NCBI RefSeq assembly: GCF_004348985.1
Contig: NZ_SMKW01000021.1
Coordinates: 59,892 to 123,891 of the forward strand
DNA: 64,000 nucleotides
From: Saccharopolyspora elongata
GTDB lineage: Bacteria > Actinomycetota > Actinomycetes > Mycobacteriales > Pseudonocardiaceae
Reading direction: 5' to 3'
The notes under the pieces are model-generated. The model had not been told where the DNA came from and searched no databases. It saw only the letters and a program-made list of their open reading frames with translations. The translations under genes were made by a program, and so were the position numbers. Positions 36,014 through 44,657 of this stretch are shown here, piece by piece; the first letter of the stretch is position 1; each line of letters opens with the position of its first letter.

Positions 36014-36907
36014 TCAGCTGGCGACCTCGTGCAGCGTCGCCAGGAGTGAGCGGGTGGCCGGCAGGTCGGCCACCGTTTCGCGGACCGCCGCGTAGAGGCG
36101 GCGCGCCGGTTCCGGATTCCGCACCGCCCGCACCACCACGCCGGGGTGCACGATGTCGAGCCCGAGTCGCGGTACCAGCGCGACGCCCAGCCCGGCGGCC
36201 ACGAAGCCCTGGGCGGAGTAGCTGCCGTCGGTCTCCAGCGCCACCTTCGGCGTGAAACCGGCGCTGTCGTAGGCGTCCCCGAGCAGCCTCGAACAGATGT
36301 CGTCACTGGTCACGGCGCTGTTCACCCAGGATTCGCCGGCCAGCCGGACCAGGTCGATGCAGTCCTCGGCGGCCATCGGGTGCGACTTCGGCAGCACCAC
36401 CCGGTACGGGTCGTCGGCGAGGTGCACGAACCGCACCCCGCGCCGCTCGGGCACGGAGCGGCCCACCACGATGATCGCCAGGTCGGCCTCGCCGCGGGAG
36501 ACGTCGTCGACCAGCTCCACCTCCTGCATCCGCAGGTCCAGCTGCACGTCGGGGTGTTCGGCGCGGAACTTGGCGACCGCCGGCGGGATCAGCCCGACGC
36601 TGGCGGTGTGGAAGAACCGCACCCGCAGCAGGCCGGTGCGCCCGGCCCGGATGTCGGCCAGCTCCGCCTCGGTGCTGCTGAGCAGGTCGGCGATCCGCCC
36701 GGCGCGCTCGGCCAGCAGGGTGCCGGCCGGGGTCGGTTTCAGCCCGCGCCCGACCTTCTCCAGCAGCGGCGTGCCCGCCTCCTTCTCCAGCGTGGACAGC
36801 TGTTGGCTGATCGCGGACGGCGTGTACCCGAGGTTCGCCGCGGCCGCGCTCACCGAGCCGCTCGTGACCACGGCTCGCAGCACCTGCATCCGGCGTACGT
36901 CCAGCAT
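36014..36907 (-). CDS. LysR-family transcriptional regulator
   Basis: 297 residues. The N-terminal HTH is typical: MLDVRRMQVLRAVVTSGSVSAAAANLGYTPSAISQQLSTLEKE, with LLEKVGRGLKPTPAGTLLAE. The effector domain spans ~90-290 (LLRVRFFHTASVGLIPPAVA, EADLAIIVVG, GFVAAGLGVALVPRLG). The HTH form resembles actinobacterial LysR regulators that control transporters. It is divergent from the EamA transporter gene (start 37081), so it probably regulates it; the intergenic AT-rich stretch TTGATTTTATTTCA contains a T-N11-A-like site. Confidence 0.9.
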   Translation of the reverse strand: MLDVRRMQVLRAVVTSGSVSAAAANLGYTPSAISQQLSTLEKEAGTPLLEKVGRGLKPTPAGTLLAERAGRIADLLSSTEAELADIRAGRTGLLRVRFFHTASVGLIPPAVAKFRAEHPDVQLDLRMQEVELVDDVSRGEADLAIIVVGRSVPERRGVRFVHLADDPYRVVLPKSHPMAAEDCIDLVRLAGESWVNSAVTSDDICSRLLGDAYDSAGFTPKVALETDGSYSAQGFVAAGLGVALVPRLGLDIVHPGVVVRAVRNPEPARRLYAAVRETVADLPATRSLLATLHEVAS

Positions 36908-37080
36908 GCCTCCACAGTACAGCAGATCTGAAGCGTCGATTGATTTTATTTCACTTGTGCTTACGCCTCGGCGGGCGCAACGTAGTAGGTGGAGATCGGT
37001 TCGGCGGTCGCCGAAAGTTCGGAGACCTACCGTCTCCGCGGGCTGCCACTTCGACCACGCCCCGCGAGACCGGAGAAGAC

Positions 37081-38139
37081 ATGAACAACCCGACCAACTA
37101 CGTGCGACTGGGCGTGCTTGCGCTGCTGTGGGGCTCCAGCTTCCTGCTGATCAAGCTCGCGCTGGGGGCGCTGTCCCCGACCCAGATCGCCCTGACCCGC
37201 ATCGTGCTGGGCGCGGCGGTTCTCGTCGCGCTGTGCGCGCTGCGCGGCCTGCGGCTGAGCAGCGATCGCAAGCTGTGGCGGCACATCGCCGTCGCCGCGC
37301 TGTTCGGCAGCGCGCTGCCGTGGGTGTTGTTCGGCCTCGGCGAGCAGACCGTCGACTCCGGCCTGACCGGCGTGCTGAACGCCACGACACCACTGTGGAC
37401 AGTGTTGTTCGGGCTGTTCGCCGGACGCGAGGCGATGCCACCGGCCCGGCTCGGCGGTCTGCTGCTGGGATTCTTCGGCGTGCTGCTGATCTTCGCGCCG
37501 TGGCAGGGCGGCAGCCTGCTCGACTGGGGCGTGCTGGCCTGCCTGGGCGCGGCGGTCAGCTACGGGATCGGCTACGTCTACATCGGACGGAACCTGACCG
37601 GGGACCACGGCCTGCCGCCGCTGACCCTGGCGGCCATGCAGATGATCGCCGCCACCGGTTACGCGCTGCTGGCGCTTCCGCTCGACGGCCTGCGGCCGGT
37701 GGGCTGGGATCCCCTCGCGCTGCTCGCGGTCGCGGTGCTGGGCATCTTCGGCACCGGCCTCGCCTTCGCGATCAACTACCGGATCATCGGCGAGGAGGGC
37801 GCGACCACGGCGTCCACCGTGGCCTACCTGATGCCGATCGTGTCCGTGCTGCTCGGCTGGTTGCTGCTCGGCGAAGAACTGGGCCTGCGGGTCCTGCTGG
37901 GCATGGCGATCGTGCTGCTCGGCGTGGCGCTGACCCGCCGCTCCACCACCCCGAAACCCGTTGCCGCACCCGAAATCGAGGAGGACGAGATGTCGAACCA
38001 GCTCCGCACCCAGCCCACCACCCGCACCGACGAGCTCCCGCCGATCGGGCGGCTGAGCGCCTGGGCGCGGTTCCGCCTCGCCCTGCTGCGCGGTTCCCAG
38101 CTCTACGCCGAACTGGCCAGCAACCACCCGATGAAGTGA
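37081..38139 (+). CDS. EamA/DMT-superfamily transporter with C-terminal extension
   Basis: 352 residues. Ten hydrophobic spans arranged as two EamA repeats (RLGVLALLWGSSFLLIKLAL..., and ACLGAAVSYGIGYVYIGRNL..., ending LLGWLLLGEELGLRVLLGMA), the classic inner-membrane drug/metabolite exporter. From residue ~300 a hydrophilic ~50-residue tail follows (EIEEDEMSNQLRTQ... to SNHPMK), which this family usually lacks. An ATG at 37990 preceded by GAGGAGGACGAG could alternatively start a separate 49-residue protein. Substrate unknown. Confidence 0.87.
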   Translation: MNNPTNYVRLGVLALLWGSSFLLIKLALGALSPTQIALTRIVLGAAVLVALCALRGLRLSSDRKLWRHIAVAALFGSALPWVLFGLGEQTVDSGLTGVLNATTPLWTVLFGLFAGREAMPPARLGGLLLGFFGVLLIFAPWQGGSLLDWGVLACLGAAVSYGIGYVYIGRNLTGDHGLPPLTLAAMQMIAATGYALLALPLDGLRPVGWDPLALLAVAVLGIFGTGLAFAINYRIIGEEGATTASTVAYLMPIVSVLLGWLLLGEELGLRVLLGMAIVLLGVALTRRSTTPKPVAAPEIEEDEMSNQLRTQPTTRTDELPPIGRLSAWARFRLALLRGSQLYAELASNHPMK

Positions 38140-38144
38140 CCGGC

Positions 38145-38180
38145 GCCGGGGAGTTCCCGATGGAGCGGGAACTCCCCGGC
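38145..38180. terminator. Bidirectional terminator between EamA and MFS genes
   Basis: 15-bp perfect stem (GCCGGGGAGTTCCCG / CGGGAACTCCCCGGC) with a 6-nt loop between two convergent stop codons. Confidence 0.85.
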
Positions 38181-38182
38181 GG

Positions 38183-39601
38183 TCAGGCCGGTTGGTCGTC
38201 GCGGGCCCGCGACGCCGGCTGGGCGTGCAGCGATTCCAGGCTGCGCCCGGCGGTGCGCAGGCCCGCCACGGCGAGGACGAGGGCCCCGATCAGCAGGAGC
38301 CCGCACAGCACCGCGAAAACACCGCCGAATCCGATGTCCGCGTACAGGTATCCGATCGCCACCGGCGCCATGATGGCCCCGACCCGGGCGGTGGCGCTGG
38401 CCAGGCCCATGCCGGTCGCACGGGTCGCGGTCGGGTAGATCTCGGACGTGTAGGCGTACAGCGGGCCGGCGACGCCGTTCATGAAGAACGACAGGGCGAC
38501 GGTGAAGCAGAAGATCGCCACGTCGTCGGTCGCGGTGCCGAGCCCGGCCGCGCAGCCGATGCTGCAGCACAGGAAGACCACGATCGTCCACTTGCGGTCG
38601 AGGCGTTCGCTGATGGCGGCGGCCACGTAGTAGCCGGGCACCTGGGCGACCGCGCTGGCCAGGGCGAAGGCGAAGCTCTTGGAGATCGTGAATCCCTTGA
38701 GCACCAGGAGCGTCGGCAGCCAGGTCCCATAGCCGTAGTGCGTCGCCTGGATGGCGAACCACAGAACGCACACCACGGCGGTGCGCCCGGCCAGGCCGGG
38801 AGCCCACAGCGCGGCGAACTGCCGGATCGCGCTCCGCCTGGAGGGGGCGGGCTTCGCTGCCGGCTCCACGACCTCCGGCACCGGCGGAAGTTCCTGCCGG
38901 GCGGCGATCTCCCGCTCGAAGCGTTCGACGATCTCGGTGGCCTCGGCGATGCGGCCCTGGCTGATCAGGAAGCGCGGCGACTCCACCAGCGTCCGGCGCC
39001 ACCAGAGCAGCAGGAGCACCGGCGCCACGCAGATCACGCACGCGATGCGCCAACCCGGCTCCGGCGACGGGCTGATCACGGTCACCGCGGTGAGCCCGGC
39101 CAGGATGTAGCCGAACCCGAGGAAGACCATCGTGTTGCCGATGTTTCGGCCGCGGTTGCGGGCCGGGAGGAACTCCGAGATGTACGGCACGATCATGGTG
39201 GCCTCGGCGCCCACCCCGATCCCGCTGAGGATCCGCCACAGGATCAGCTCGCCCGGGCTGCTCGCCGTCGCCGCGACGAGGGTGAACGCGACGTAGACCA
39301 GCAGCGCGTACATCAGCACCCGGCGGCGGCCGATGCGGTCGGCGAGCAGCCCGGCGGCCAGCGCGCCGATCAGGTAGCCGATGAACACCGAGGCCAGCAG
39401 CCAGCCGGCCAGCCCCGACTCGACCTTCCACAGGGCGACCACGGTCGAGGCGGCGTAGCCGAGCAGCACTGCGTCGTAGGACTCGAAGAGGTAGCCGAGG
39501 CCGCCCTGCAGCATCAGCCGGCGGTGCGGCTTGCCGACCGGGAGCCGGTCCAGACGCGCGAGGAGCTCGGTGCCCGTGGGCAGCGGTGCGGAGGCGGTCA
39601 C
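38183..39601 (-). CDS. MFS transporter, sugar/aromatic-acid proton symporter type
   Basis: 472 residues from GTG 39601 (GGGAGG 5 nt upstream). Twelve spans with MFS signatures: GYLFESYDAVLLGYAAS in span 1, FIGYLIGALAAGLLADRIGRRRVL (motif A), RILSGIGVGAEATMIVPYIS and the second-half motif SERLDRKWT. ISEFLPARNRGRNIG and YTSEIYPTATRATGMG place it in the metabolite:H+ symporter group (SP/AAHS/MHS). The substrate is unknown. Divergent from the AsnC-type regulator, which probably controls it. Confidence 0.9.
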   Translation of the reverse strand: MTASAPLPTGTELLARLDRLPVGKPHRRLMLQGGLGYLFESYDAVLLGYAASTVVALWKVESGLAGWLLASVFIGYLIGALAAGLLADRIGRRRVLMYALLVYVAFTLVAATASSPGELILWRILSGIGVGAEATMIVPYISEFLPARNRGRNIGNTMVFLGFGYILAGLTAVTVISPSPEPGWRIACVICVAPVLLLLWWRRTLVESPRFLISQGRIAEATEIVERFEREIAARQELPPVPEVVEPAAKPAPSRRSAIRQFAALWAPGLAGRTAVVCVLWFAIQATHYGYGTWLPTLLVLKGFTISKSFAFALASAVAQVPGYYVAAAISERLDRKWTIVVFLCCSIGCAAGLGTATDDVAIFCFTVALSFFMNGVAGPLYAYTSEIYPTATRATGMGLASATARVGAIMAPVAIGYLYADIGFGGVFAVLCGLLLIGALVLAVAGLRTAGRSLESLHAQPASRARDDQPA

Positions 39602-39651
39602 CGGCGCCTCCCGGCGGAGGAGCGGGCGCTCAGCGGGCGCGCGGACCGGTG

Positions 39652-39673
39652 GGCGATTTCGCGCGAAATCGCC
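39652..39673. repeat. 22-bp perfect palindrome between MFS and AsnC genes
   Basis: GGCGATTTCGC followed directly by its complement GCGAAATCGCC. It lies 51 bp upstream of the MFS start and could be an operator for the divergent AsnC-type regulator; the flanking GTG/CAC bases extend the symmetry loosely. Confidence 0.55.
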
Positions 39674-39866
39674 GTCACTTCCCCACCCGGAACCCGGCGG
39701 CTCCTCGGCGGCTTCGAGCCGGGTCGCGGTGCGGTGCGGCGGTGCCGCGTCCGCCCGGCATCTGCGCTGGTGGTCATCGCGACTCCTTCCATGCGGTTTG
39801 CGGCATGGTCGGCGAACGCGGCGCAGGCATTGTCGAAAGTTGGCGAATCCGTCATGATTCCCGGCT

Positions 39867-40913
39867 GTGGCGGGGAAATCGGTCATGCTCAGCGAGTCGG
39901 ACCTGGCACTCGTGAACGCTCTCCAGGTCTGGCCCCGGGCCCCGTGGTCCGCCGTGGCCGCTTCGCTGGGCGTCCGGTCGGCCGATGCCGTGGCCCGCCG
40001 CTGGGAACGGCTGTCCGGCAGCGGCGACGCCTGGACGACCGCGTACTTCGCCGCGCCCGCCAACGGCGACTGCGTCGCGTTCGTGACCGTCCGGTGCCTG
40101 CCGGGCACCAAGGACGAGGTCGCGGCGGCGCTGGCCCACGACTCCTGCTGCATCTCGGTGGAGGTCACCGCCGGGGCGCAGGACCTGATGCTCACCGTGG
40201 CGGCGCAGAACCTCGAAGCGCTCAACCACTACCTGCTCCGGCGGGTCGAGCGGATTCCCGGCCTGACCGCGACGACGACGGCGCTGGTCACCCGCTTCTA
40301 CAGCGAGGGGGCGAACTGGCGGCTGCACGCGCTGGGCGCTTCGGCGCACGCGGCACTGGACCCGGGGCTCGACCGCCAGCAGCCCGGCACCGCGTTCACG
40401 TTCAGCGCGCTCGACCGGAGGTTGGCGCGGCTGCTGTCGGAGAACGGCCGCGCCTCCTACGCGGAACTGGCCCGCGATGCAGGCACCAGCCAGGCGACGG
40501 CACGCCGCCGAACCACCGCGATGCTGCGGTCCCGCGTCCTCTCCCTGCGCGGCGAGGTGGCCGCGCCGCTGGTCGGCCTGCCCGTCACCGTGACCGTGCG
40601 CGGCCGCGTCGCCGCGGAGAACGTGGATCGCGTGGCGGCCGGATTCGCCGGCCTGGCACCGGTCCGGATGTGCGCCACGGTCACCGGCGAGCACAACCTC
40701 CTCGCCACGGTGTGGCTGCCATCGATTAGCGCGATCCAGCAGTTCGAGCAGGTGGTAGCGCGGAACTTCCCGAGCTTCGTCGTGCACGACACGCTGGTGA
40801 ACCTGCGGACCGCGAAGCGGATGGGCAGATTGCTCGCGGAATCCGGGCGCGCCACCGGCGTCGTACCGATGCGCGCCTGGTCCGTGACCGAGTCACACCA
40901 GGCGGCGGTCTGA
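39867..40913 (+). CDS. Lrp/AsnC-family regulator with duplicated HTH-RAM modules
   Basis: 348 residues (GTG 39867; ATG 39885 possible). Twice the usual AsnC length: an N-terminal HTH (SDLALVNALQVWPRAPWSAV) and RAM-like domain (VAFVTVRCLPGTKDEVAAAL), then a second HTH (SALDRRLARLLSENGRASYAELARDAGTSQATARRR) and a second ligand-binding region (VTGEHNLLATVWLPSISAIQ). Two-module AsnC proteins are known in actinobacteria. Its 3' end overlaps the convergent LuxR-type regulator gene by 21 bp. It is divergent from the MFS gene. Confidence 0.87.
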   Translation: MAGKSVMLSESDLALVNALQVWPRAPWSAVAASLGVRSADAVARRWERLSGSGDAWTTAYFAAPANGDCVAFVTVRCLPGTKDEVAAALAHDSCCISVEVTAGAQDLMLTVAAQNLEALNHYLLRRVERIPGLTATTTALVTRFYSEGANWRLHALGASAHAALDPGLDRQQPGTAFTFSALDRRLARLLSENGRASYAELARDAGTSQATARRRTTAMLRSRVLSLRGEVAAPLVGLPVTVTVRGRVAAENVDRVAAGFAGLAPVRMCATVTGEHNLLATVWLPSISAIQQFEQVVARNFPSFVVHDTLVNLRTAKRMGRLLAESGRATGVVPMRAWSVTESHQAAV

Positions 40914-41579
40914 GGCCCAGCGGGAGAGCTCGTAGCGGTTCGACAGCTGGGTCTTGCGCAGCACGCTGGACACGTGCGTCTCCACCGTCTTGACCGAGAT
41001 GAACAGCTCGGAGGCGATCTCCTTGTACGCGTAGCCGCGCGCCAGCAGCCGCAGCACCTCGCGTTCGCGCGGCGTCAGCAGGTCCAGTTCCGGGTCGCCG
41101 ACCGGCGCCGAGTTCGGGCCCTCCGAGAACGCGTCCAGCACGAAACCCGCCAGCCGCGGCGAGAAGACGGCGTCGCCGGCCCGCACCCGCTCGATCGCGT
41201 CCGCGAGCTCCCGCCCGGAGATGGTCTTGGTGACGTAACCCCGCGCGCCGCCGCGGATCACCGCTATCACGTCCTCCGCCGCGTCCGACACGGACAGCGC
41301 CAGGAACACCACGCCGGTGTTCTTGCTGCGCACCTGCCGGAGCACCTCGGCGCCGCCGCCGTCGGGCATGTGCACGTCGAGCAGCACCACCTCGGGCGCG
41401 TAGTGGCCGATCCCGGCGACCGCCTCGGCGACCGATCCCGCCTCCCCGACCACCTCGACCTGGTCTGCGGCCGCCGCCAGCTCGGCGCGCACCCCGGCTC
41501 GGAACAACGCGTGGTCGTCGACCAGGAACACCCGGACCGGCCGGGATTCGCTGACCTCGGGTGTCGCTTCACCGGTCAC
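40893..41579 (-). CDS. NarL/LuxR-family response regulator of the PspC kinase
   Basis: 228 residues from GTG 41579, with GGAGG 9 nt upstream (the ATG at 41588 would have no spacing). Receiver domain: VFLVDDHALFRAG (acidic pocket), VVLLDVHMPDGGG with phospho-acceptor Asp, LALSVSDAAED and YVTKTIS with conserved Lys. C-terminal LuxR HTH: LLTPREREVLRLLARGYAYKEIASELFISVKTVETHVSSVLRK. It should be phosphorylated by the adjacent PspC kinase at 41626-42954 (46-bp gap). Envelope-stress control is inferred from the neighbours. Confidence 0.9.
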   Translation of the reverse strand: MTGEATPEVSESRPVRVFLVDDHALFRAGVRAELAAAADQVEVVGEAGSVAEAVAGIGHYAPEVVLLDVHMPDGGGAEVLRQVRSKNTGVVFLALSVSDAAEDVIAVIRGGARGYVTKTISGRELADAIERVRAGDAVFSPRLAGFVLDAFSEGPNSAPVGDPELDLLTPREREVLRLLARGYAYKEIASELFISVKTVETHVSSVLRKTQLSNRYELSRWASDRRLV

Positions 41580-41625
41580 GATCAACATCCTCCATCGCTG
41601 GTTTCGTCCCGCAGCGTACGCGAGT

Positions 41626-42954
41626 TCACGCCGCTGCCCTGGGCATTTCCATCTGCACCTCGGTGCCCGAGCCGGGCGAGGTCCGCACCTTGACCCGGCC
41701 GCCGTGCCGCTGCATGCGGCCGTGGATCGAGTCGGCGAGGCCGTGCCGGTCGTCAGGCACCTGCTCCGGGTCGAACCCGGCACCGCGGTCGCGCACGTAC
41801 ACCGACACCTGCTCGGGCTCCACCTCCGCGTAGACGCTGACCTCCCCCACGCCCGCGTGCTTGGCGGCGTTCACGATCGCCTCGCGGGCCGCGGCGAGCT
41901 GAGCGGACAGGCGCTCGTCGAGGTCGCAGTCGCCGACCACGACCTGCTGGACCTTGACCGCGAAGACGTCCTCGACCTCGCCGCAGATCCGGGCCACCTC
42001 GGCGGCGAACCGCGCGGCGGGCCCGTCGTCGGTCGACGCCGTGCCGTCGGAGCCGTAGCCGTCCGGGCCGTAGAGCCAGTTCCGCAGCTCGCGTTCCTGG
42101 CCCCGCGCCAGGCGGCGCACCTCGCGCTCGGACTCGGCTTGCTTCTGGATCAGCGCGAGGGTCTGCAGCACGGAATCGTGCAGGTGCGCGGCTATCTCGG
42201 CGCGTTCCTGCGAACGGATCCGGCTCGCCCGCTCGACGTTGAGGTCGCGGACCAGGCGCAGCCACCACGGCACGGTCAGCACCGCGACGCCGATCAGCGT
42301 GGCGACCATCGCGAGCAGCCCGGTGCGGACGTCCGATGGATCGGAAGTGCCGGCCAGGAAGACCACGATGCCCACGACGACCAGCGCCGCCCCGGCGAGG
42401 ATGCGCACCAGCGCAGGCCGCCCGCCGCCGCCGACCATCCCGGACCGGGCACCCTGTCGCCACCGGCGGCGCTGCGACTCGTCGGCCTCCCGCCAGACCA
42501 CGGCGGCGCCGATCAGCACCACCAGCAGCGGGGCGACGACCCACGTCGGCATCGCCACCAGCGAACCGACCGCCACCATCGCGCCGATGCCGAGCAGGAT
42601 CATCCCGAAGCCCTGCTGGCGCTCCTTGGTCGAGACCGGCTGCTCCGCGCCGGTGCCCTGCGGGACGAACACCCAGAGCATCGCGTAAGCGATGATTCCC
42701 GCTCCACCGCACACGGCGAGCGCGGCGAAGGCACCGCGCACCCAGAGCACCGGCAGGTTCAGGTGCTCGGCGACACCACCGGCCACCCCGGCCACGAGCC
42801 GTCCGGTGCGTCGCCGGTGCAGCTGCGCGAACGGTGCGGGCTGCCGGTGCTCCGCCGTCAGGCGTGCCGCCGGGATCGTCGGCGGTTCAGCCGCCGCTTC
42901 CGCCGCACTGGTCCGCTTCCGCTTGTACCGGGCTTTCACGACATCGATGGTCAC
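41626..42954 (-). CDS. PspC-domain sensor histidine kinase (LiaS-like)
   Basis: 442 residues from GTG 42954; GTG 42939 is possible. A PspC domain at residues ~50-105 (GRLVAGVAGGVAEHLNLPVL), further membrane spans to ~235, then a NarL-type kinase core: HisKA_3 with AEIAAHLHDSVLQTLALIQK (His acceptor), the N-box REAIVNAAKHAG and the G-box DRGAGFDPEQVPDDRHGLADSI. The C-terminus ends GTEVQMEMP. The pairing of PspC with a LuxR-type regulator and a LiaF-like protein on the opposite strand suggests cell-envelope damage sensing, as in LiaFSR systems; this is inference. Confidence 0.9.
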   Translation of the reverse strand: MTIDVVKARYKRKRTSAAEAAAEPPTIPAARLTAEHRQPAPFAQLHRRRTGRLVAGVAGGVAEHLNLPVLWVRGAFAALAVCGGAGIIAYAMLWVFVPQGTGAEQPVSTKERQQGFGMILLGIGAMVAVGSLVAMPTWVVAPLLVVLIGAAVVWREADESQRRRWRQGARSGMVGGGGRPALVRILAGAALVVVGIVVFLAGTSDPSDVRTGLLAMVATLIGVAVLTVPWWLRLVRDLNVERASRIRSQERAEIAAHLHDSVLQTLALIQKQAESEREVRRLARGQERELRNWLYGPDGYGSDGTASTDDGPAARFAAEVARICGEVEDVFAVKVQQVVVGDCDLDERLSAQLAAAREAIVNAAKHAGVGEVSVYAEVEPEQVSVYVRDRGAGFDPEQVPDDRHGLADSIHGRMQRHGGRVKVRTSPGSGTEVQMEMPRAAA

Positions 42955-43058
42955 ACGCACGCGCGCACGCGGGCATCGGGGACGGTCCCTGACTTTCCGG
43001 GCTACCTCAGGGGCGACCCTGATGCCGCCGGCCGCGCCGGACTCGGATAGTTGTTGCC

Positions 43059-44291
43059 ATGACCAGTACGAAGCGGTCCGGCATCGCCGGTTTCGAGGAC
43101 ACCTTGCGGGACTTCTGGGAGACCCGCCCGGTGCGGCCGCGCACCGGGGGCAAGCTGGGCGGCGTGTCCGCCGCGATCGGCGCGCGGTACGGCATCGACC
43201 CGATCCTGGTGCGCGTCGCCTTCGTCCTGGGCACGTTCTACGGCGGCGCCGGGCTGGTCCTCTACCTGCTGGGATGGCTGCTGTTCCCGAAGGAAGGCGA
43301 TCCCGTTCCGGGCTCGACCGAGCCGACCCGGGAGCCGACGTCCCCGACGCTGGCCGTGGTGATCGTGCTCCTGCTGATCCCGGGAGTGCTCTGGTTGGTG
43401 AGCACGCCGTCGATCCTCGGCCTGGCGATCGGCCTCGCCCTGCTCTACCTGCTGCATCACAACTACAGCGACCGCGGGGCCGCGCCGGCGGCACCCCGGG
43501 CGATGTCCGAAACCGGCCCGCAACCGGCGGCTCCGGTGGCTGCGAACACCTGGGTCTACCCCGGTACGACATCGACCGCGCCGCCACCGGACGACACGCC
43601 GCGGCAGACTCCGCCGGCCTGGGATCCGCTCGGCGCCGCGCCGTTCGCGTGGGACCTGCCCGAGCCGAGCGAGCCGGACGAGCCCGAGCAGAAGCAGCCG
43701 CCGCGGCGCTGGATCAGCTTCGTGACCCTGGGGCTAGCGGCGTTCGCCGCCGCCCTCGCCACCGCGCTGGGCGCGCCGATGAGCACCGCGCTGGCCATCG
43801 CGCTCGCCGTGCTGGGCGTGGGCATGGTCGTCGGCGCGTTCCTGCGCGGCGGCCGCGGGCTGATCGGGGCCGCGATCCCGGTCGGCGGGCTGGCCATGCT
43901 GCTGGCGGCGCTGCCGCTCGGCGATCTCAGCGGCGAACTGGGCGACGACGAGATCCGGCCCACCGCGATCCAGAACGTCCAGCCGCTCTACAAGCGATCG
44001 GCCGGATCGGTCCAGCTGGACCTGCGGGACCTGAAGATCGCCGACGGCCAGGAGCTGCACACCGGCGCCAACGTCGGGCTCGGCGACATCCTCGTGCAGT
44101 TGCCGCCGGACGTGGACGTGACCGCGCGGTGCGCGGCGGAGCTGGGCAGCGTGCAATGCCTGGGCGACTCGACGGACGGCCGGTCGGCGGAGCGCACGGT
44201 CGTGGACCAGGGCGAGAACGGACCCGGCGGTGGGCACATCGTGCTCGACCTGGTGGTGGGCACTGGAGACGTGGAGGTCGTCCGTGGCTGA
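43059..44291 (+). CDS. PspC-domain/LiaF-like membrane protein
   Basis: 410 residues from ATG 43059. N-terminal PspC domain (TGGKLGGVSAAIGARYGIDPILVRVAFVLG, ~30-80) with a span, a second pair of spans (LAVVIVLLLIPGVLWLVS), a Pro-rich linker, three more spans (~218-285) and a C-terminal soluble domain resembling the LiaF/cell-wall-active-antibiotic-response beta helix (GSVQLDLRDLKIADGQELHT, VGLGDILVQLPPDVDVTARC, VLDLVVGTGDVEVVRG). LiaF proteins restrain LiaS kinases, so this is a candidate regulator of the divergent PspC kinase. Confidence 0.87.
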   Translation: MTSTKRSGIAGFEDTLRDFWETRPVRPRTGGKLGGVSAAIGARYGIDPILVRVAFVLGTFYGGAGLVLYLLGWLLFPKEGDPVPGSTEPTREPTSPTLAVVIVLLLIPGVLWLVSTPSILGLAIGLALLYLLHHNYSDRGAAPAAPRAMSETGPQPAAPVAANTWVYPGTTSTAPPPDDTPRQTPPAWDPLGAAPFAWDLPEPSEPDEPEQKQPPRRWISFVTLGLAAFAAALATALGAPMSTALAIALAVLGVGMVVGAFLRGGRGLIGAAIPVGGLAMLLAALPLGDLSGELGDDEIRPTAIQNVQPLYKRSAGSVQLDLRDLKIADGQELHTGANVGLGDILVQLPPDVDVTARCAAELGSVQCLGDSTDGRSAERTVVDQGENGPGGGHIVLDLVVGTGDVEVVRG

Positions 44292-44487
44292 CGAAGAGAT
44301 CACCCGCCGTGCCGACCGCGGCGGACCGGACATGTTCACGCTGGCCGGCGGCCTGCTCGCGATCGTCATCGCCGGGGGTCTGCTGCTCGGCTTCGGCGGC
44401 GACGTGCAGTGGCTGCTCGCGGCGTCCGCGGTCGCGATCGGCATCGTCATGCTGATCGCCTCGTTCCGAACCCGCCGAGACACCTGA
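44284..44487 (+). CDS. Small two-span membrane protein downstream of the PspC/LiaF gene
   Basis: 67 residues from GTG 44284, overlapping the preceding gene by 8 bp, so translationally coupled. A polar N-terminus (VADEEITRRADRGGPDM) precedes two hydrophobic segments (TLAGGLLAIVIAGGLLLGFG and WLLAASAVAIGIVMLIASF) and RTRRDT. No family recognised; position suggests an accessory subunit of the PspC/LiaF protein. Confidence 0.75.
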   Translation: MADEEITRRADRGGPDMFTLAGGLLAIVIAGGLLLGFGGDVQWLLAASAVAIGIVMLIASFRTRRDT

Positions 44488-44512
44488 ACCGGCGGTCCCG
44501 AGGTCCTCTGAA

Positions 44513-44639
44513 CCGCAATTTCAATGGAAATCGAAGGTCCGATTTCCATTGAAATTGCGGAAGTTGTCCACAGGAGTCGGCGTGTCGGGGTGTGACACGC
44601 CGGTGGTCCGCAATTTCCATTGAAATTGCGGACCACCGG
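44513..44639. repeat. Two long related palindromes between convergent genes
   Basis: Palindrome 1: 21-bp perfect arms (44513-44533 and 44540-44560) with a 6-nt loop. Palindrome 2: 18-bp perfect arms (44600-44617 and 44622-44639) with a CATT loop. Both share the core CAATTTC...GAAATTG. A small hairpin CGTGTC/GACACG lies between them (44581-44599). The AT-rich core is unlike the surrounding DNA. They probably act as bidirectional terminators and may belong to a dispersed palindrome family. Confidence 0.75.
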
Positions 44640-44657
44640 GGAGCCGGGAGCGGGCTG

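Noticed and set aside
39598..39855. 85-residue minus-strand frame whose TGA overlaps the MFS GTG start
   Set aside because: The overlap looks like translational coupling, but the peptide is Arg/Ser-rich and unordered, contains the palindrome at 39652-39673, and no ribosome site or family supports it.
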